A stretch of DNA of 64,000 nucleotides from Corynebacterium ammoniagenes DSM 20306 (GTDB taxonomy: Bacteria > Actinomycetota > Actinomycetes > Mycobacteriales > Mycobacteriaceae), in the NCBI RefSeq assembly GCF_001941425.1, contig NZ_CP009244.1, forward strand, positions 1,178,001-1,242,000. The letters run 5' to 3'. Positions 9,459-17,882 of the stretch are shown here, piece after piece. Every line of letters begins with the position of its first letter. Positions within the stretch are counted from its first letter, which is position 1. The notes under the pieces were generated by a model. It searched no databases. It was not told the DNA's origin and was given only the letters and a program-made list of their open reading frames with translations. Position numbers and translations under genes: made by a program.

Positions 9459-10660
9459 GTGCCCTTGACGTTGAGCACCTGGCGTAGCTCGTGCTGGACA
9501 TCGACAAGCTTGGTGGCATCAGCCATTACTTGGTCGATGTCTTTATAAGCATCCGGTATTTCATCAATCCAGGCCTTGCCCGGACGGTAGACAATACCTT
9601 CCATGCGCTTGTCTAAATCTTCGGTGGTAAAGCGCTTGCGAGCTTCCGTGCGAGAGTAGCGTCGGCCAGCACCGTGCGGTGCGGAGCGCAGCGCCGGAGC
9701 AAAGCCTTTCCCTTCGACGACATAAGAACGCGTACCCATGGAGCCCGGGATGAGTGCTTTGACGCCGAGATCGGCAAGCACTGCTCCCTTGCGCGTGAGC
9801 CACACCTGTTTACTAAAGTGCTCTTCCTTGACCGTGTAGTTGTGGTGGCAGTTAATTCTTTCTGCTTCCACCACATCCGCACCCATGAATTCCGACAGGC
9901 AGCGTGCGAACCTATCCATCATTTCCTCACGGTTGAGGTAAGCAAAGTGCTGCGCCCAGTGAAGCTCCGTGATGTAGTCATCGAATTCCTGGGTACCTTC
10001 GGTTAAGTAGGCCAGGTCACGATGAGGCAAGCGCACCCAGTGCTTGTCGCACTGTTCCTGTGCTGCCGCGATGTGCTTTTGCGCAATCTTATTGCCCACG
10101 CCGCGCGAGCCAGAGTGCAAAAACATCCAGACTCGGTCTTGTTCATCCAAGCACAATTCAATGAAGTGATTTCCGCCGCCGAGGGAACCTAGCTGCTGGC
10201 GCCACTTGGGAGAATGCGATAGGTCAACCTCGTCATTCTCGGCCATCTGTGCCAGCTCGCGTGCTCGGCGATCCGCGGAGCCTTCTAGGTGCCACTCGTT
10301 ATAGTTTCCGGGAGACAGCGGAATGGCAGCTTCCAGCGCATCGCGCAGCGGAATTAGATCTTTCGGCAAGTCCGCAGCAGTAAACTGCGTGCGCACGCCA
10401 ATCATGCCGCAGCCGATATCAACACCGACGGCAGCAGGAATGACGGCGCCGATCGTGCCAAATACGGTGCCAACAGAAGACCCCATGCCCACGTGAGCAT
10501 CGGGCATTAGCGCGACGTGCGGGTGGATAAACGGCATGCCAGCAAGTTGTTCAGCCTGCTCCATTACGGCGGGCTCTAGCACGGAAGCGAAAGTCTCCAC
10601 GTGGATCTTGTCATTGAATTTGCGAGGTGCAGCCCGTTTGGGGCCGCGAGAACGAGACAT
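9455..10660 (-). CDS. rtcB: RNA-splicing ligase RtcB
   Basis: GTP- and manganese-dependent ligase that joins RNA 3'-phosphate or 2',3'-cyclic phosphate ends to 5'-OH ends, repairing cleaved tRNA and rRNA (401 aa, the compact bacterial form). Metal and guanylate site motifs are present: PDAHVGMGSSVGTVF, AVGVDIGCGMIGVRT, GSLGGGNHFIEL, NCHHNYTVKEEHF, PGSMGTRSYVV and the guanylated His in APHGAGRRYSR. The start at 10660 has an AAGGAGAAGG site; a longer in-frame start at 10699 lies in the terminator tail and is rejected. No archease or RtcA gene is beside it. Upstream is an apparent attenuator. The 3' end overlaps a convergent gene by 4 nt. Confidence 0.95.
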   Translation of the reverse strand: MSRSRGPKRAAPRKFNDKIHVETFASVLEPAVMEQAEQLAGMPFIHPHVALMPDAHVGMGSSVGTVFGTIGAVIPAAVGVDIGCGMIGVRTQFTAADLPKDLIPLRDALEAAIPLSPGNYNEWHLEGSADRRARELAQMAENDEVDLSHSPKWRQQLGSLGGGNHFIELCLDEQDRVWMFLHSGSRGVGNKIAQKHIAAAQEQCDKHWVRLPHRDLAYLTEGTQEFDDYITELHWAQHFAYLNREEMMDRFARCLSEFMGADVVEAERINCHHNYTVKEEHFSKQVWLTRKGAVLADLGVKALIPGSMGTRSYVVEGKGFAPALRSAPHGAGRRYSRTEARKRFTTEDLDKRMEGIVYRPGKAWIDEIPDAYKDIDQVMADATKLVDVQHELRQVLNVKGT

Positions 10661-10690
10661 AAGTCCTTCTCCTTGTCTTGAAAGGTGGTA

Positions 10691-10727
10691 GAAAAACAAA
10701 AACCGGCGTCAGCTGATGCTGCGCCGG
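10691..10727 (-). terminator. Intrinsic terminator between the leader ORF and rtcB
   Basis: On the minus strand, CCGGCG-CAGC / GCTG-A-CGCCGG makes a 10-bp stem (10727 to 10703) with a 4-nt loop and one bulged A, followed directly by TTTTTGTTTTT. It lies 31 nt before the rtcB start and downstream of the candidate rtcB promoter, the position of an attenuator. Confidence 0.8.
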
Positions 10728-10734
10728 AAAACTA

Positions 10735-10759
10735 GGATTTAGTTCACATAACTAAATCC
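10735..10759 (-). promoter_or_regulatory. Perfect 10-bp hairpin overlapping the leader ORF stop codon
   Basis: GGATTTAGTT (minus strand 10759-10750) and AACTAAATCC (10744-10735) pair perfectly around a 5-nt loop. The 5' arm contains the TAG stop of the upstream 18-codon ORF, so a ribosome ending there would melt the hairpin. It has no T-run of its own; the terminator begins 7 nt further on. Confidence 0.65.
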
Positions 10760-10808
10760 ACATGCGCGCACGCCAAAAGGAACCGAGTTGCAGTTGATAT
10801 AGATGCAC
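10752..10808 (-). CDS. Putative 18-residue leader peptide of rtcB
   Basis: A short ORF starting with GTG behind an AAAAGGAGAAAACC ribosome-binding site encodes (M)HLYQLQLGSFWRARMWI. It contains two Trp, two Arg and one Tyr codon and stops inside a 10-bp hairpin. The candidate promoter lies ~50 nt upstream and an intrinsic terminator 25 nt downstream. That arrangement is the classical form of a translated leader controlling transcription of rtcB. Alternatively it is an independent microprotein or small RNA gene. Translation is inferred only from the ribosome-binding site. Confidence 0.5.
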   Translation of the reverse strand: MHLYQLQLGSFWRARMWI

Positions 10809-10858
10809 GGTTTTCTCCTTTTCGCAATTAAAGTCATAAAATGAACACGCGGGAATTA

Positions 10859-10887
10859 ACGCTAGCCCGAAGTGGGGAATTAATCAA
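10859..10887 (-). promoter_or_regulatory. Putative rtcB promoter
   Basis: On the minus strand TTGATT (10887-10882), a 17-bp spacer and TAGCGT (10864-10859) match the vegetative corynebacterial pattern. Transcription would start near 10852, about 44 nt before the leader ORF and ~190 nt before rtcB. Confidence 0.5.
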
Positions 10888-10907
10888 TAGTCAATATGGG
10901 CGGCTGC

Positions 10908-10913
10908 TAGACT
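10908..10913 (+). promoter_or_regulatory. -10 element for leaderless tex
   Basis: TAGACT ends 7 nt before the tex ATG at 10921, and no Shine-Dalgarno site is present, so the message is likely leaderless. It lies ~20 bp from the divergent rtcB promoter. Confidence 0.55.
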
Positions 10914-10920
10914 CGGTCGA

Positions 10921-13170
10921 ATGATTGCAGCGACTATCGCACAAGAAATTGGGGTTCGCCCAGATCAGGTAGAAACCGCCCTGAAGCTTTTGGCGGAAGG
11001 AAATACGGTGCCGTTTATTGCCCGGTACCGCAAGGAGGTTACTGGGGGATTAGATGATACCCAGTTGCGGACCATCGAAACCCGCGCTACCTATCTCAAA
11101 GAACTAGAAGAACGCAAGCAAACAATCCTCGACGCGATTGAAGAGCAGGGAAAGCTTGACGATGCCCTGCGTCGTGAAATCCTCGAGTGCACAACCAAGG
11201 CACGCTTGGAAGACTTGTACTTGCCGTATAAGAAGCGGCGCAAAACCAAGGCCGATATTGCGCGTGAAGCAGGCCTGGAACCGTTGCTCGAGGAGCTCAT
11301 CGACAAGCCCAGCGCTGACCCGAATGAACTTGCCAAGGCCTACCTGACCGAAGGCTTTGAAGACGAAAAGAAAGCCTTGGACGGCGCGCGGGCGATCATC
11401 GTGGATCGTTGTGCGCTGGATGCCGATTTGGTGGGGCAGGTGCGTGAGGAGATGTTTAGCACCGGCACCATGGAAGCAAGCGTTGTCGCTGGAAAAGAGA
11501 CCGAAGGCGCGAAATTCAAGGACTACTTTGAATTTTCCGAACCTTTTGACTCGTTGCCCTCCCACCGCATCCTGGCGCTGCTACGCGGTGAATCCGAAGG
11601 CATTTTGCAGCTCAACCTCAACGCTGGCGACGATGATATTTACGAAAATATGATTGCCACTCGCTTTGAGCTGGATCGCACCTCAAAGTGGTTGTCGCAG
11701 GCCGTGCGCTGGGGCTGGCGGACCAAACTCTACATCTCAGCAGGTCTTGATGTGCGCATGCGGTTGAAAGAAATCGCCGAAGAAGGTGCGCTGAAAGTCT
11801 TTGCTACCAACCTGCGCGATGTTTTGCTTGCCGCACCAGCTGGTCAGCGCGCCACGCTGGGCTTGGACCCGGGATATCGCAACGGCGTCAAATGCGCGGT
11901 GGTTGACCCGACCGGCAAGGTGCTAGATACCAGCATTGTCTACCCACACCAGCCCCAAAACCAGTGGAGCCAGGCAGTACAAACCTTGTCCACCTTGTGC
12001 GCCACCCATGGTGTGGAATTGCTGGCCGTGGGCAACGGCACCGCCTCCCGCGAATCTGAAAAGCTGGCCGTCGAAGTCGCCGACCTTGTGGCACGAGCAG
12101 GCGGTAAGCGCCCAACCTCCGTGGTGGTGTCTGAATCCGGCGCTTCGGTCTATTCCGCATCGCAACTAGCCGCTGATGAGTTCCCGAACATGGACGTCTC
12201 GTTGCGTGGTGCGGTATCTATTGCGCGCCGCTTGCAGGATCCCTTGGCAGAGTTGGTCAAGATTGATCCGAAGGCCATTGGCGTTGGCCAATACCAACAC
12301 GATGTCAACCAGGCAGCGCTCGCGCGCACCCTTGATGGTGTGGTCGAAGATGCCGTCAACGGCGTTGGCGTCGATATCAATACTGCCTCCGGCCCGCTGC
12401 TGGAGCGCGTGGCGGGTGTTAATGCCACCCTGGCGGATAATATCGTGGCTTACCGCAATGACAATGGGCTTTTTACCACGCGCAAAGAACTGAAAAAGGT
12501 TCCACGCCTGGGACCGAAAGCTTATGAGCAATCAGCCGGCTTCCTGCGCATTAGCGGTGGCAAAGACCCACTCGATAGCTCCGCTGTGCACCCTGAGGCT
12601 TACCCGGTAGTACACAAGATTGCCTCCGCGACCGGACTAACTATCGATGAGCTTATTGGCAATACTCGTGTATTGGGTGGCCTGAACCCAGCCGATTTTG
12701 CGGATGACACCTTCGGTATCCCAACGGTTAGCGATATCATCTCGGAGCTTGATAAACCTGGCCGCGACCCACGCCCGGAATTTAAGACAGCGACCTTTAA
12801 AGAAGGCGTGGAAAAGATTTCCGACCTGGTCCCCGGCATGGTGCTGGAAGGCACCGTCACCAACGTAGCTGCGTTCGGTGCTTTCGTGGATGTGGGCGTG
12901 CACCAAGACGGTCTCGTGCATATCTCAGCGATGAGCAATAAGTTCGTTTCAGACCCGCATGAGGTCGTGCGCTCCGGGGAAGTGGTCCGGGTCAAGGTCT
13001 TAGAAGTTGATGTTCCCCGCAAGCGCATCTCGTTGACCCTGCGCCTGGAAGATGAGGCGCAGGCGAAGAAACCTGAGAAAGTATCGAAGCCTCGCAAGCA
13101 GCCGCGCACCAGGCAAAAGCCCGCGCCACGTGGTTCGATGGCGGATGCTTTGAAGAATGCTGGGTTCTAA
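10921..13170 (+). CDS. tex: Tex family S1 RNA-binding protein
   Basis: Tex/YhgF-type transcription accessory protein (749 aa, close to the usual size). Order: N-terminal helix-turn-helix region (IAQEIGVRPDQVETALKLL), YqgF-like RNase-H fold (LGLDPGYRNGVKCAVVD), helix-hairpin-helix pair (DINTASGPLLERVAGVN ... ELKKVPRLGPKAYEQ) and a C-terminal S1 domain (GTVTNVAAFGAFVDVGVHQD) with a basic tail. Homologues bind nucleic acid and RNA polymerase and affect toxin or stress gene expression; the exact role is unclear in actinobacteria. It is a single-gene unit divergent from rtcB. Confidence 0.93.
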   Translation: MIAATIAQEIGVRPDQVETALKLLAEGNTVPFIARYRKEVTGGLDDTQLRTIETRATYLKELEERKQTILDAIEEQGKLDDALRREILECTTKARLEDLYLPYKKRRKTKADIAREAGLEPLLEELIDKPSADPNELAKAYLTEGFEDEKKALDGARAIIVDRCALDADLVGQVREEMFSTGTMEASVVAGKETEGAKFKDYFEFSEPFDSLPSHRILALLRGESEGILQLNLNAGDDDIYENMIATRFELDRTSKWLSQAVRWGWRTKLYISAGLDVRMRLKEIAEEGALKVFATNLRDVLLAAPAGQRATLGLDPGYRNGVKCAVVDPTGKVLDTSIVYPHQPQNQWSQAVQTLSTLCATHGVELLAVGNGTASRESEKLAVEVADLVARAGGKRPTSVVVSESGASVYSASQLAADEFPNMDVSLRGAVSIARRLQDPLAELVKIDPKAIGVGQYQHDVNQAALARTLDGVVEDAVNGVGVDINTASGPLLERVAGVNATLADNIVAYRNDNGLFTTRKELKKVPRLGPKAYEQSAGFLRISGGKDPLDSSAVHPEAYPVVHKIASATGLTIDELIGNTRVLGGLNPADFADDTFGIPTVSDIISELDKPGRDPRPEFKTATFKEGVEKISDLVPGMVLEGTVTNVAAFGAFVDVGVHQDGLVHISAMSNKFVSDPHEVVRSGEVVRVKVLEVDVPRKRISLTLRLEDEAQAKKPEKVSKPRKQPRTRQKPAPRGSMADALKNAGF

Positions 13171-13285
13171 GAAATTTGTAATATTCCCGCTGCATGTGCG
13201 ACAATTACTGACTGTTCTATGTAGATGGATATGAACCGGTTAGTTTTACGCTAGGGTCCTCTATCCCAAATTGAAAAGGATTGCC

Positions 13286-13630
13286 ATGAGCAACATTCTC
13301 GATAAGATCAATGCAGCATCGCTGCGCGATGATATCCCAGCGTTTCGCCCAGGCGACACCTTGGACGTTGAGGTCAAGGTTATTGAAGGTAATAACCAGC
13401 GTACCCAGCTCTTCAAGGGTGTCTGCATCCGCCGTCAGGGCGCTGGCGTCAGCGAGACCTTCACCGTACGTAAGGTTTCCTTCGGCATCGGCGTAGAGCG
13501 TACTTTCCCAGTACACTCTCCAAACCTGGAGTCCATCACCATTGCTCGTCGTGGACGCGTTCGTCGTGCGAAGCTGTACTACCTGCGTGACCTGCGCGGT
13601 AAGAAGGCTCGTATTAAGGAGCGCCGCTAA
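13286..13630 (+). CDS. rplS: 50S ribosomal protein L19
   Basis: L19 lies at the 30S-50S interface. The protein (114 aa) has the family core [36 protein letters not shown] and the conserved end [20 protein letters not shown]. The start is the ATG at 13286 behind AAAAGGA; the in-frame TTG at 13271 is not needed. It stands alone with its own terminator. Confidence 0.97.
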   Translation: MSNILDKINAASLRDDIPAFRPGDTLDVEVKVIEGNNQRTQLFKGVCIRRQGAGVSETFTVRKVSFGIGVERTFPVHSPNLESITIARRGRVRRAKLYYLRDLRGKKARIKERR

Positions 13631-13641
13631 TAAACGGCTAA

Positions 13642-13671
13642 AGTCCCTGCCTTGTGGCAGGGACTTTTTTT
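13642..13671 (+). terminator. Intrinsic terminator after rplS
   Basis: A perfect 10-bp stem AGTCCCTGCC/GGCAGGGACT with TTGT loop, followed by seven T. It ends six bases before the stop of the convergent amidase gene. Confidence 0.92.
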
Positions 13672-13676
13672 GGGTT

Positions 13677-15092
13677 TTATGCACCAGTGGGTGCGCGTTT
13701 GCCGTCCATTGGATTGCCAGCCTCAATGATCGATCCGACATTGAGCACGGTTTCTTCATCAAAGGCACGGCCAATGATTTGCAGCCCGATGGGAAGCCCG
13801 TCCTTTAGCCCTACGGGCATCGACAGGGCAGGCAACCCGGTGAGGTTGCTGGGGCCGGTAAACCTGATGAAGTGATCGATGAGATCCACGTCGGTGCCGT
13901 TGAGGTCTGCGACCGGGGAACCAATTGTCGGTGGCATGACCGGTAAGGTCGGCGCGATGATGACATCGACTTCTTCTAGGGCCTTTGCAAAGTCCTGCTT
14001 GATCTGGCGGCGGACTTGTTGGGCTTGGAGATAATCAACAGAAGAGAAGACCTCTCCCAGCTCAAAGAGGAAGCGAATATCATCGCCGAAATCATCAGCA
14101 CGGTTGATGAGATCATTGTGGTGGATAGCCGATGCCTCTGACAAGCTTGTGGCAAGCTCCGCCCATTCCGAATACGCCAGCGAAGGAATCGACACCGTCT
14201 TCACGGTGGCGCCTTGATCCGCCAATGCTTGGATTTGGTCGCGGACGCGCTTTTCGATGTCAGAATCAACGTCCTTGAAGAAGTAATCTTCTTCAACTCC
14301 AATAACCAGTTTGCTGGGATCTCCGCGCAACGCGTCTTGGTAGTTGCCCACCTCAACCTTGACGGAGGTGGGGTCGCGTTCATCGAAGCCGGCAATGACT
14401 TGCAGCAGTGCTGCCGCATCATCGACGCTCTTGGACATCGGCCCGATATGGTCCAAGGTCCACGCCAGTGGGAAGCAGCCATACTTGGCCACGAGTCCAT
14501 GAGTGGGTTTGAGACCTACGAGCCCGCAAGCGGCTGACGGGATTCGAATAGACCCCGCGGTGTCTGTGCCGAGTGTGGAGAAGGACATATCAGACGCTAC
14601 CGCCGCACCGGATCCACCCGAGGAGCCACCGGGTACCTTGTCCAGGTCCCAGGGGTTATGGACCGGGCCGAAGTGCGGGCTGTTGTTGTCAATGCCCCAC
14701 GCATACTCATGCATGTTGAGTTTGCCGGTGAGCACGATTCCGGCTTCTTTCATCCGCGCCACCACGCTGGCATCGTCGTCGGAGACGAAGTCCTGGTGAA
14801 TCTTTGAAGCCATGGTGGAGACTTCGCCGCCGATGTAGATATTGTCCTTGATGGCCATGGGAACCCCGTGCAAGGGGCCGCGGATTTTGCCAGCGGCGAT
14901 TTCCTCATCGGCCTTTTTCGCATCAGCCAGTGCTTGTTCCTCGCGGAAGCTGATGTAGGCATTGACCTGCTCATTCAAAGAGCGAGCGTGCTTCAACAAC
15001 GCTTGAGTCAACTCCACGGACGTGACCGTGCCGTCGTGAATGAGTGCGCCTACTTCGGTGGCTGTCTTTTTGAGCAGGGAATTATCCGACAT
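13677..15092 (-). CDS. Amidase signature family hydrolase (GatA/AtzE-like)
   Basis: Amidase-signature enzyme (471 aa) with the complete Ser-cisSer-Lys triad: Lys82 (PMAIKDN), Ser157 (PGGSSGGSG) and Ser181 (DTAGSIRIPS); the spacing 75 and 24 equals that in GatA. It hydrolyses an amide or carboxybiuret-type bond, or serves as an amidotransferase subunit; the substrate is unknown. There is no neighbouring gatB, so it is unlikely to be the true GatA. Its start (MSDNSLLKK) has a GGAGGAG site that lies within the upstream 60-codon gene, with an 11-nt overlap, suggesting that the two are co-translated and may form a complex. Confidence 0.88.
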   Translation of the reverse strand: MSDNSLLKKTATEVGALIHDGTVTSVELTQALLKHARSLNEQVNAYISFREEQALADAKKADEEIAAGKIRGPLHGVPMAIKDNIYIGGEVSTMASKIHQDFVSDDDASVVARMKEAGIVLTGKLNMHEYAWGIDNNSPHFGPVHNPWDLDKVPGGSSGGSGAAVASDMSFSTLGTDTAGSIRIPSAACGLVGLKPTHGLVAKYGCFPLAWTLDHIGPMSKSVDDAAALLQVIAGFDERDPTSVKVEVGNYQDALRGDPSKLVIGVEEDYFFKDVDSDIEKRVRDQIQALADQGATVKTVSIPSLAYSEWAELATSLSEASAIHHNDLINRADDFGDDIRFLFELGEVFSSVDYLQAQQVRRQIKQDFAKALEEVDVIIAPTLPVMPPTIGSPVADLNGTDVDLIDHFIRFTGPSNLTGLPALSMPVGLKDGLPIGLQIIGRAFDEETVLNVGSIIEAGNPMDGKRAPTGA

Positions 15093-15264
15093 GATCTCCT
15101 CCTGGCAGATTGCGAAGCGAGATATCGGCGTCGGCGAACGCGATATTGGAAAGATCCCCTTTAAGGTTTTGGATCTCTTCCCATTTATTTTCTAGCTTGT
15201 CGATGTTCTCCGGCTTGGGGTGAATTCCTTTGGCCGCGAGCAAGGCCTCGATGGACACAGTCAT
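15082..15264 (-). CDS. GatC/AtzG-like small amidase partner (putative)
   Basis: A 60-residue protein starting at ATG 15264 (GGAGA site 9 nt upstream; a GTG at 15282 has none). It has an amphipathic N-terminal helix (SIEALLAAKGIHPKPENIDK ... WEEIQNL) and an extended acidic end FADADISLRNLPGGDHV. This is the plan of GatC and of AtzG (DUF4089), which wrap around amidase-signature subunits with a C-terminal arm. The overlap with the amidase gene supports that reading. The family assignment is inferred from shape and context, not from a recognisable strict motif. Confidence 0.6.
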   Translation of the reverse strand: MTVSIEALLAAKGIHPKPENIDKLENKWEEIQNLKGDLSNIAFADADISLRNLPGGDHVG

Positions 15265-15305
15265 CTGATGGTCTCCGTTCACGTTAGAAATCTGCGTTCC
15301 CCGGC

Positions 15306-15330
15306 GAGCAGACAGGAAAACTGCCTGCTC
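15306..15330. promoter_or_regulatory. Hairpin in the leader of the small amidase-partner gene
   Basis: A 10-bp inverted repeat (15306-15315 with 15321-15330, one wobble) around a 5-nt loop lies between the ABC exporter gene and the 60-codon gene. No T-run follows on either strand, so it is not a normal terminator; it may be a weak stop, an operator or leader structure. Confidence 0.35.
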
Positions 15331-15398
15331 AGGTGGAACTAATTGCCAAGGTATGTGAACGGGCGCACAAATGCAACCATTTGCGTATTAATGCACTT

Positions 15399-17102
15399 TT
15401 AGGCGAGGAGTTGGCGCGAGGCAAGCTCGCGGTAGAGATCGGAGGTTTCCAATAATTCTTCGTGTCGGCCGCGTGCTTGGACTTGGCACTTATCGATGAC
15501 CAAAATCTGATCCGCATCAGTCACCGTGGACAATCGGTGCGCCACGATGATGACGGTCTTATCCGCACCTGCTGCGGCAATCGCATCCAAGATAAGTTGC
15601 TCGTTTTGCGAATCGACCGCGGAAGTTGGTTCATCGAGGACCAAAATGGGTGAATCCATCAGCAGCATGCGCGCTAAGGCAAGGCGCTGGCGTTGACCGC
15701 CCGATAAAGACACGCCCCGATCACCCAACACGGTATCCAAGCCTTCAGCGTCTGCGAATCGGTCGCGGAGATTGACTTGGTCTAAGGCCTGCCAGCATTG
15801 CTCGTCGGTGGCGGAGAAATTCGCAAGCTTGAGGTTTTCTCGCACGGTACCCGCCAGGATGGCAGCTTCTTGTTCCACGTATCCCACCATGGAACGCACA
15901 GATTCACGCGAGAGCGTCGACATATCCTGATCTCCCAGATAAATCGTGCCGGAAGTCGGGTCATAGAAGCGTTCCATGAGCGCTAATGTCGTGGACTTGC
16001 CGCCACCGGAAGGACCGACCAAAGCGGTCTTGGTGCCGGGCTGGACTCTAAAGGAGATATCGTCAAGCACTGGTGTCTTGCCGTCATAGGAAAAGGACAC
16101 GGAATCAAAGGCAATCGCCGAAGACTTAACAGCGTCTTTGCCGGTGGCATCTTCCAAAGGTTCATCTAAAACGTTGTTGATGCGGTCGATGGCACCCATG
16201 GCTTGGCGGACGGTGGTAATCGCGCTGAAGATTGTTCCCAGGGGCATCGAGGCCATAAACATATACAGCACGAATGAAACCAAGTCGCCGACGGAAATAC
16301 TGCCCGTGGCCACGCGAGCGCCGCCGATACCGAGCACGATGAGAAACGAGCCTTGCAACGCGAGCCCAGAGACTGGGTTGAGCAATGCTCCGACCTTGGC
16401 CATTTTCACACCCTCGCGGAAGGCTCGACCGGCAGAGGAGTGGAGCTCTTTTTCTACGCGTTCTTCTGCCCGAGATGCACGCACGGTACGAACTGCCACC
16501 AGTGATTTATCCATTCCGGCGCCTAATTCACCGACGGCTTCTTGGGCACGCTTGGTGTATTTCTGCATCAAGCGGGAGGCGAAGATAACTGCGATCATGG
16601 TCAACGTGATGACGGAGAGCACCACCAGCAACATCATGACATCGATAAGCGCCATGAGCACCACGGAGCCGACGATTGTGAGCACGGAAGATACCGCTTG
16701 GACCAGCCCGCCGGTAAAAGCGGTGCGCACCAACGTGGTATCTGAACCGACGCGGGTGACTAGATCACCGGTGCGGTGTTTGTCATAGGTGGTAATAGGC
16801 AAGCGCAACAGGTGAGAGACAAGGTCCCGGCGAGTAGCAAAGACGGCTGCTTCGGCGGTACGGGTTAACAGGAACCACTCCAAGCCACTGGCGACGGACG
16901 ATAGCACCAGCAAGCCGATAAGCACGGCAATCAACGCGCCCATGGGTTGGCCGATTTTTTCAATGATCTGATTGATGAGCATCGGCTGCGCAAGGCCCAT
17001 TAACGAGCCCAAGATGGAAAAGACTATGGCGCCACTTAAAGCCGCCTTATGATGCCCCAGCATAGATAGCAGGGTGCGGAATGAATGAGAAGATTCTGAC
17101 AC
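15399..17102 (-). CDS. ABC-type exporter, fused membrane and ATPase domains
   Basis: MsbA/LmrA-type half-transporter (567 aa) working as a dimer. Residues 1-310 hold six membrane helices; the ATPase half has Walker A GPSGGGKSTT, Q-loop VEQEAAIL, signature LSGGQRQRLALARMLL, Walker B LVLDEPTSAVD and H-loop IVAHRLSTV, all intact. Substrate unknown; multidrug or lipid export is usual for the family. The start is GTG at 17102 with a TAGACT box 8 nt upstream on the minus strand and no ribosome-binding site, so a leaderless message is likely. It is divergent from lepB with only 51 bp between starts. Confidence 0.9.
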   Translation of the reverse strand: MSESSHSFRTLLSMLGHHKAALSGAIVFSILGSLMGLAQPMLINQIIEKIGQPMGALIAVLIGLLVLSSVASGLEWFLLTRTAEAAVFATRRDLVSHLLRLPITTYDKHRTGDLVTRVGSDTTLVRTAFTGGLVQAVSSVLTIVGSVVLMALIDVMMLLVVLSVITLTMIAVIFASRLMQKYTKRAQEAVGELGAGMDKSLVAVRTVRASRAEERVEKELHSSAGRAFREGVKMAKVGALLNPVSGLALQGSFLIVLGIGGARVATGSISVGDLVSFVLYMFMASMPLGTIFSAITTVRQAMGAIDRINNVLDEPLEDATGKDAVKSSAIAFDSVSFSYDGKTPVLDDISFRVQPGTKTALVGPSGGGKSTTLALMERFYDPTSGTIYLGDQDMSTLSRESVRSMVGYVEQEAAILAGTVRENLKLANFSATDEQCWQALDQVNLRDRFADAEGLDTVLGDRGVSLSGGQRQRLALARMLLMDSPILVLDEPTSAVDSQNEQLILDAIAAAGADKTVIIVAHRLSTVTDADQILVIDKCQVQARGRHEELLETSDLYRELASRQLLA

Positions 17103-17153
17103 AAGTTCATAGTCTAATCTGCGGCTGGATTAAAGGCTGCTACGATCGGCGGG
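17103..17153. promoter_or_regulatory. Divergent leaderless promoters, ABC exporter and first lepB
   Basis: On the minus strand TAGACT (17116-17111) lies 8 nt before the exporter GTG. On the plus strand TACGAT (17141-17146) lies 7 nt before the lepB GTG at 17154. Neither gene has a Shine-Dalgarno site. Confidence 0.55.
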
Positions 17154-17882
17154 GTGAAAGACAATAGCGCTGAGAGCGACAAGAAGCAGTTGCCATGGAT
17201 AGTTGAAACCCTCCTGATCGTGGCGGTGGTTTTAGCGGTTGTTGGCCTCCTTCAGGCGTTTGTTGGTCGTCAGTACGTCATTCCTTCCTCCTCGATGGAG
17301 CCGACGCTGCATGGTTGTGAGGGCTGCACCAATGACCGCATTTTGACGGAGAAGATCAGCTACTACGGCTCGGATCCTGAACCTGGCGATGTCATCGTGT
17401 TTGAAGGAACACCATCGTGGAATGCGGGATGGGAATCTCCCCGTTCCGATAACAGCGTGCTGGCAGCTATCCAAGAAGGTTTGAGCTATGTCTCGCTCGC
17501 CCCGCCGAATGAGAACAACTTGGTCAAGCGCGTCGTAGCAACCGGTGGACAAACCGTCGAATGCCAAGAAGGCGACCCGGCAGTCATGGTGGATGGCGAA
17601 CCGATTGATCAGTCGTATGTCTTAAGCCCTCCGACCTATCCCATCGATCCGACCACTGGCTCGGAAGCTTGTGGTGGACAATACTTCGGGCCGATTACCG
17701 TGCCTGATGAAAATGTTTTCGTGATGGGCGATAACCGCACCAATTCGGCGGATTCACGGGCGCACTCTTTTGATGAGTATCAGGGCACGATCCCTTTGGA
17801 CAATGTTCGCGGCAAGGTAGCCTTGGTCTTTTACCCATTCAGCCGTATCGGTGGAGTCGATGACCCAGAAATCCAAGGCTAG
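17154..17882 (+). CDS. lepB: Signal peptidase I, first of two tandem copies
   Basis: Type I signal peptidase (242 aa), which removes signal peptides on the outer face of the membrane. It has a cytoplasmic N-terminus, one membrane helix (ETLLIVAVVLAVVGLLQAFV), the catalytic Ser47 in IPSSSMEPTLHG, the general base Lys125 in LVKRVVATGG and the late motif MGDNRTNSADSR. The GTG start is preceded by a TACGAT box 7 nt upstream, so it is probably leaderless. Its 3' end overlaps a second lepB by 23 nt. The two share GCEGCTNDRI after the catalytic motif, showing a local duplication. Confidence 0.93.
   Translation: MKDNSAESDKKQLPWIVETLLIVAVVLAVVGLLQAFVGRQYVIPSSSMEPTLHGCEGCTNDRILTEKISYYGSDPEPGDVIVFEGTPSWNAGWESPRSDNSVLAAIQEGLSYVSLAPPNENNLVKRVVATGGQTVECQEGDPAVMVDGEPIDQSYVLSPPTYPIDPTTGSEACGGQYFGPITVPDENVFVMGDNRTNSADSRAHSFDEYQGTIPLDNVRGKVALVFYPFSRIGGVDDPEIQG

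Noticed and set aside
9457..9480. Terminator for the 9093-9458 gene
   Set aside because: AGGTGC/GCACCT makes only six pairs with a 12-nt loop and no T-run; it also lies in rtcB coding sequence.
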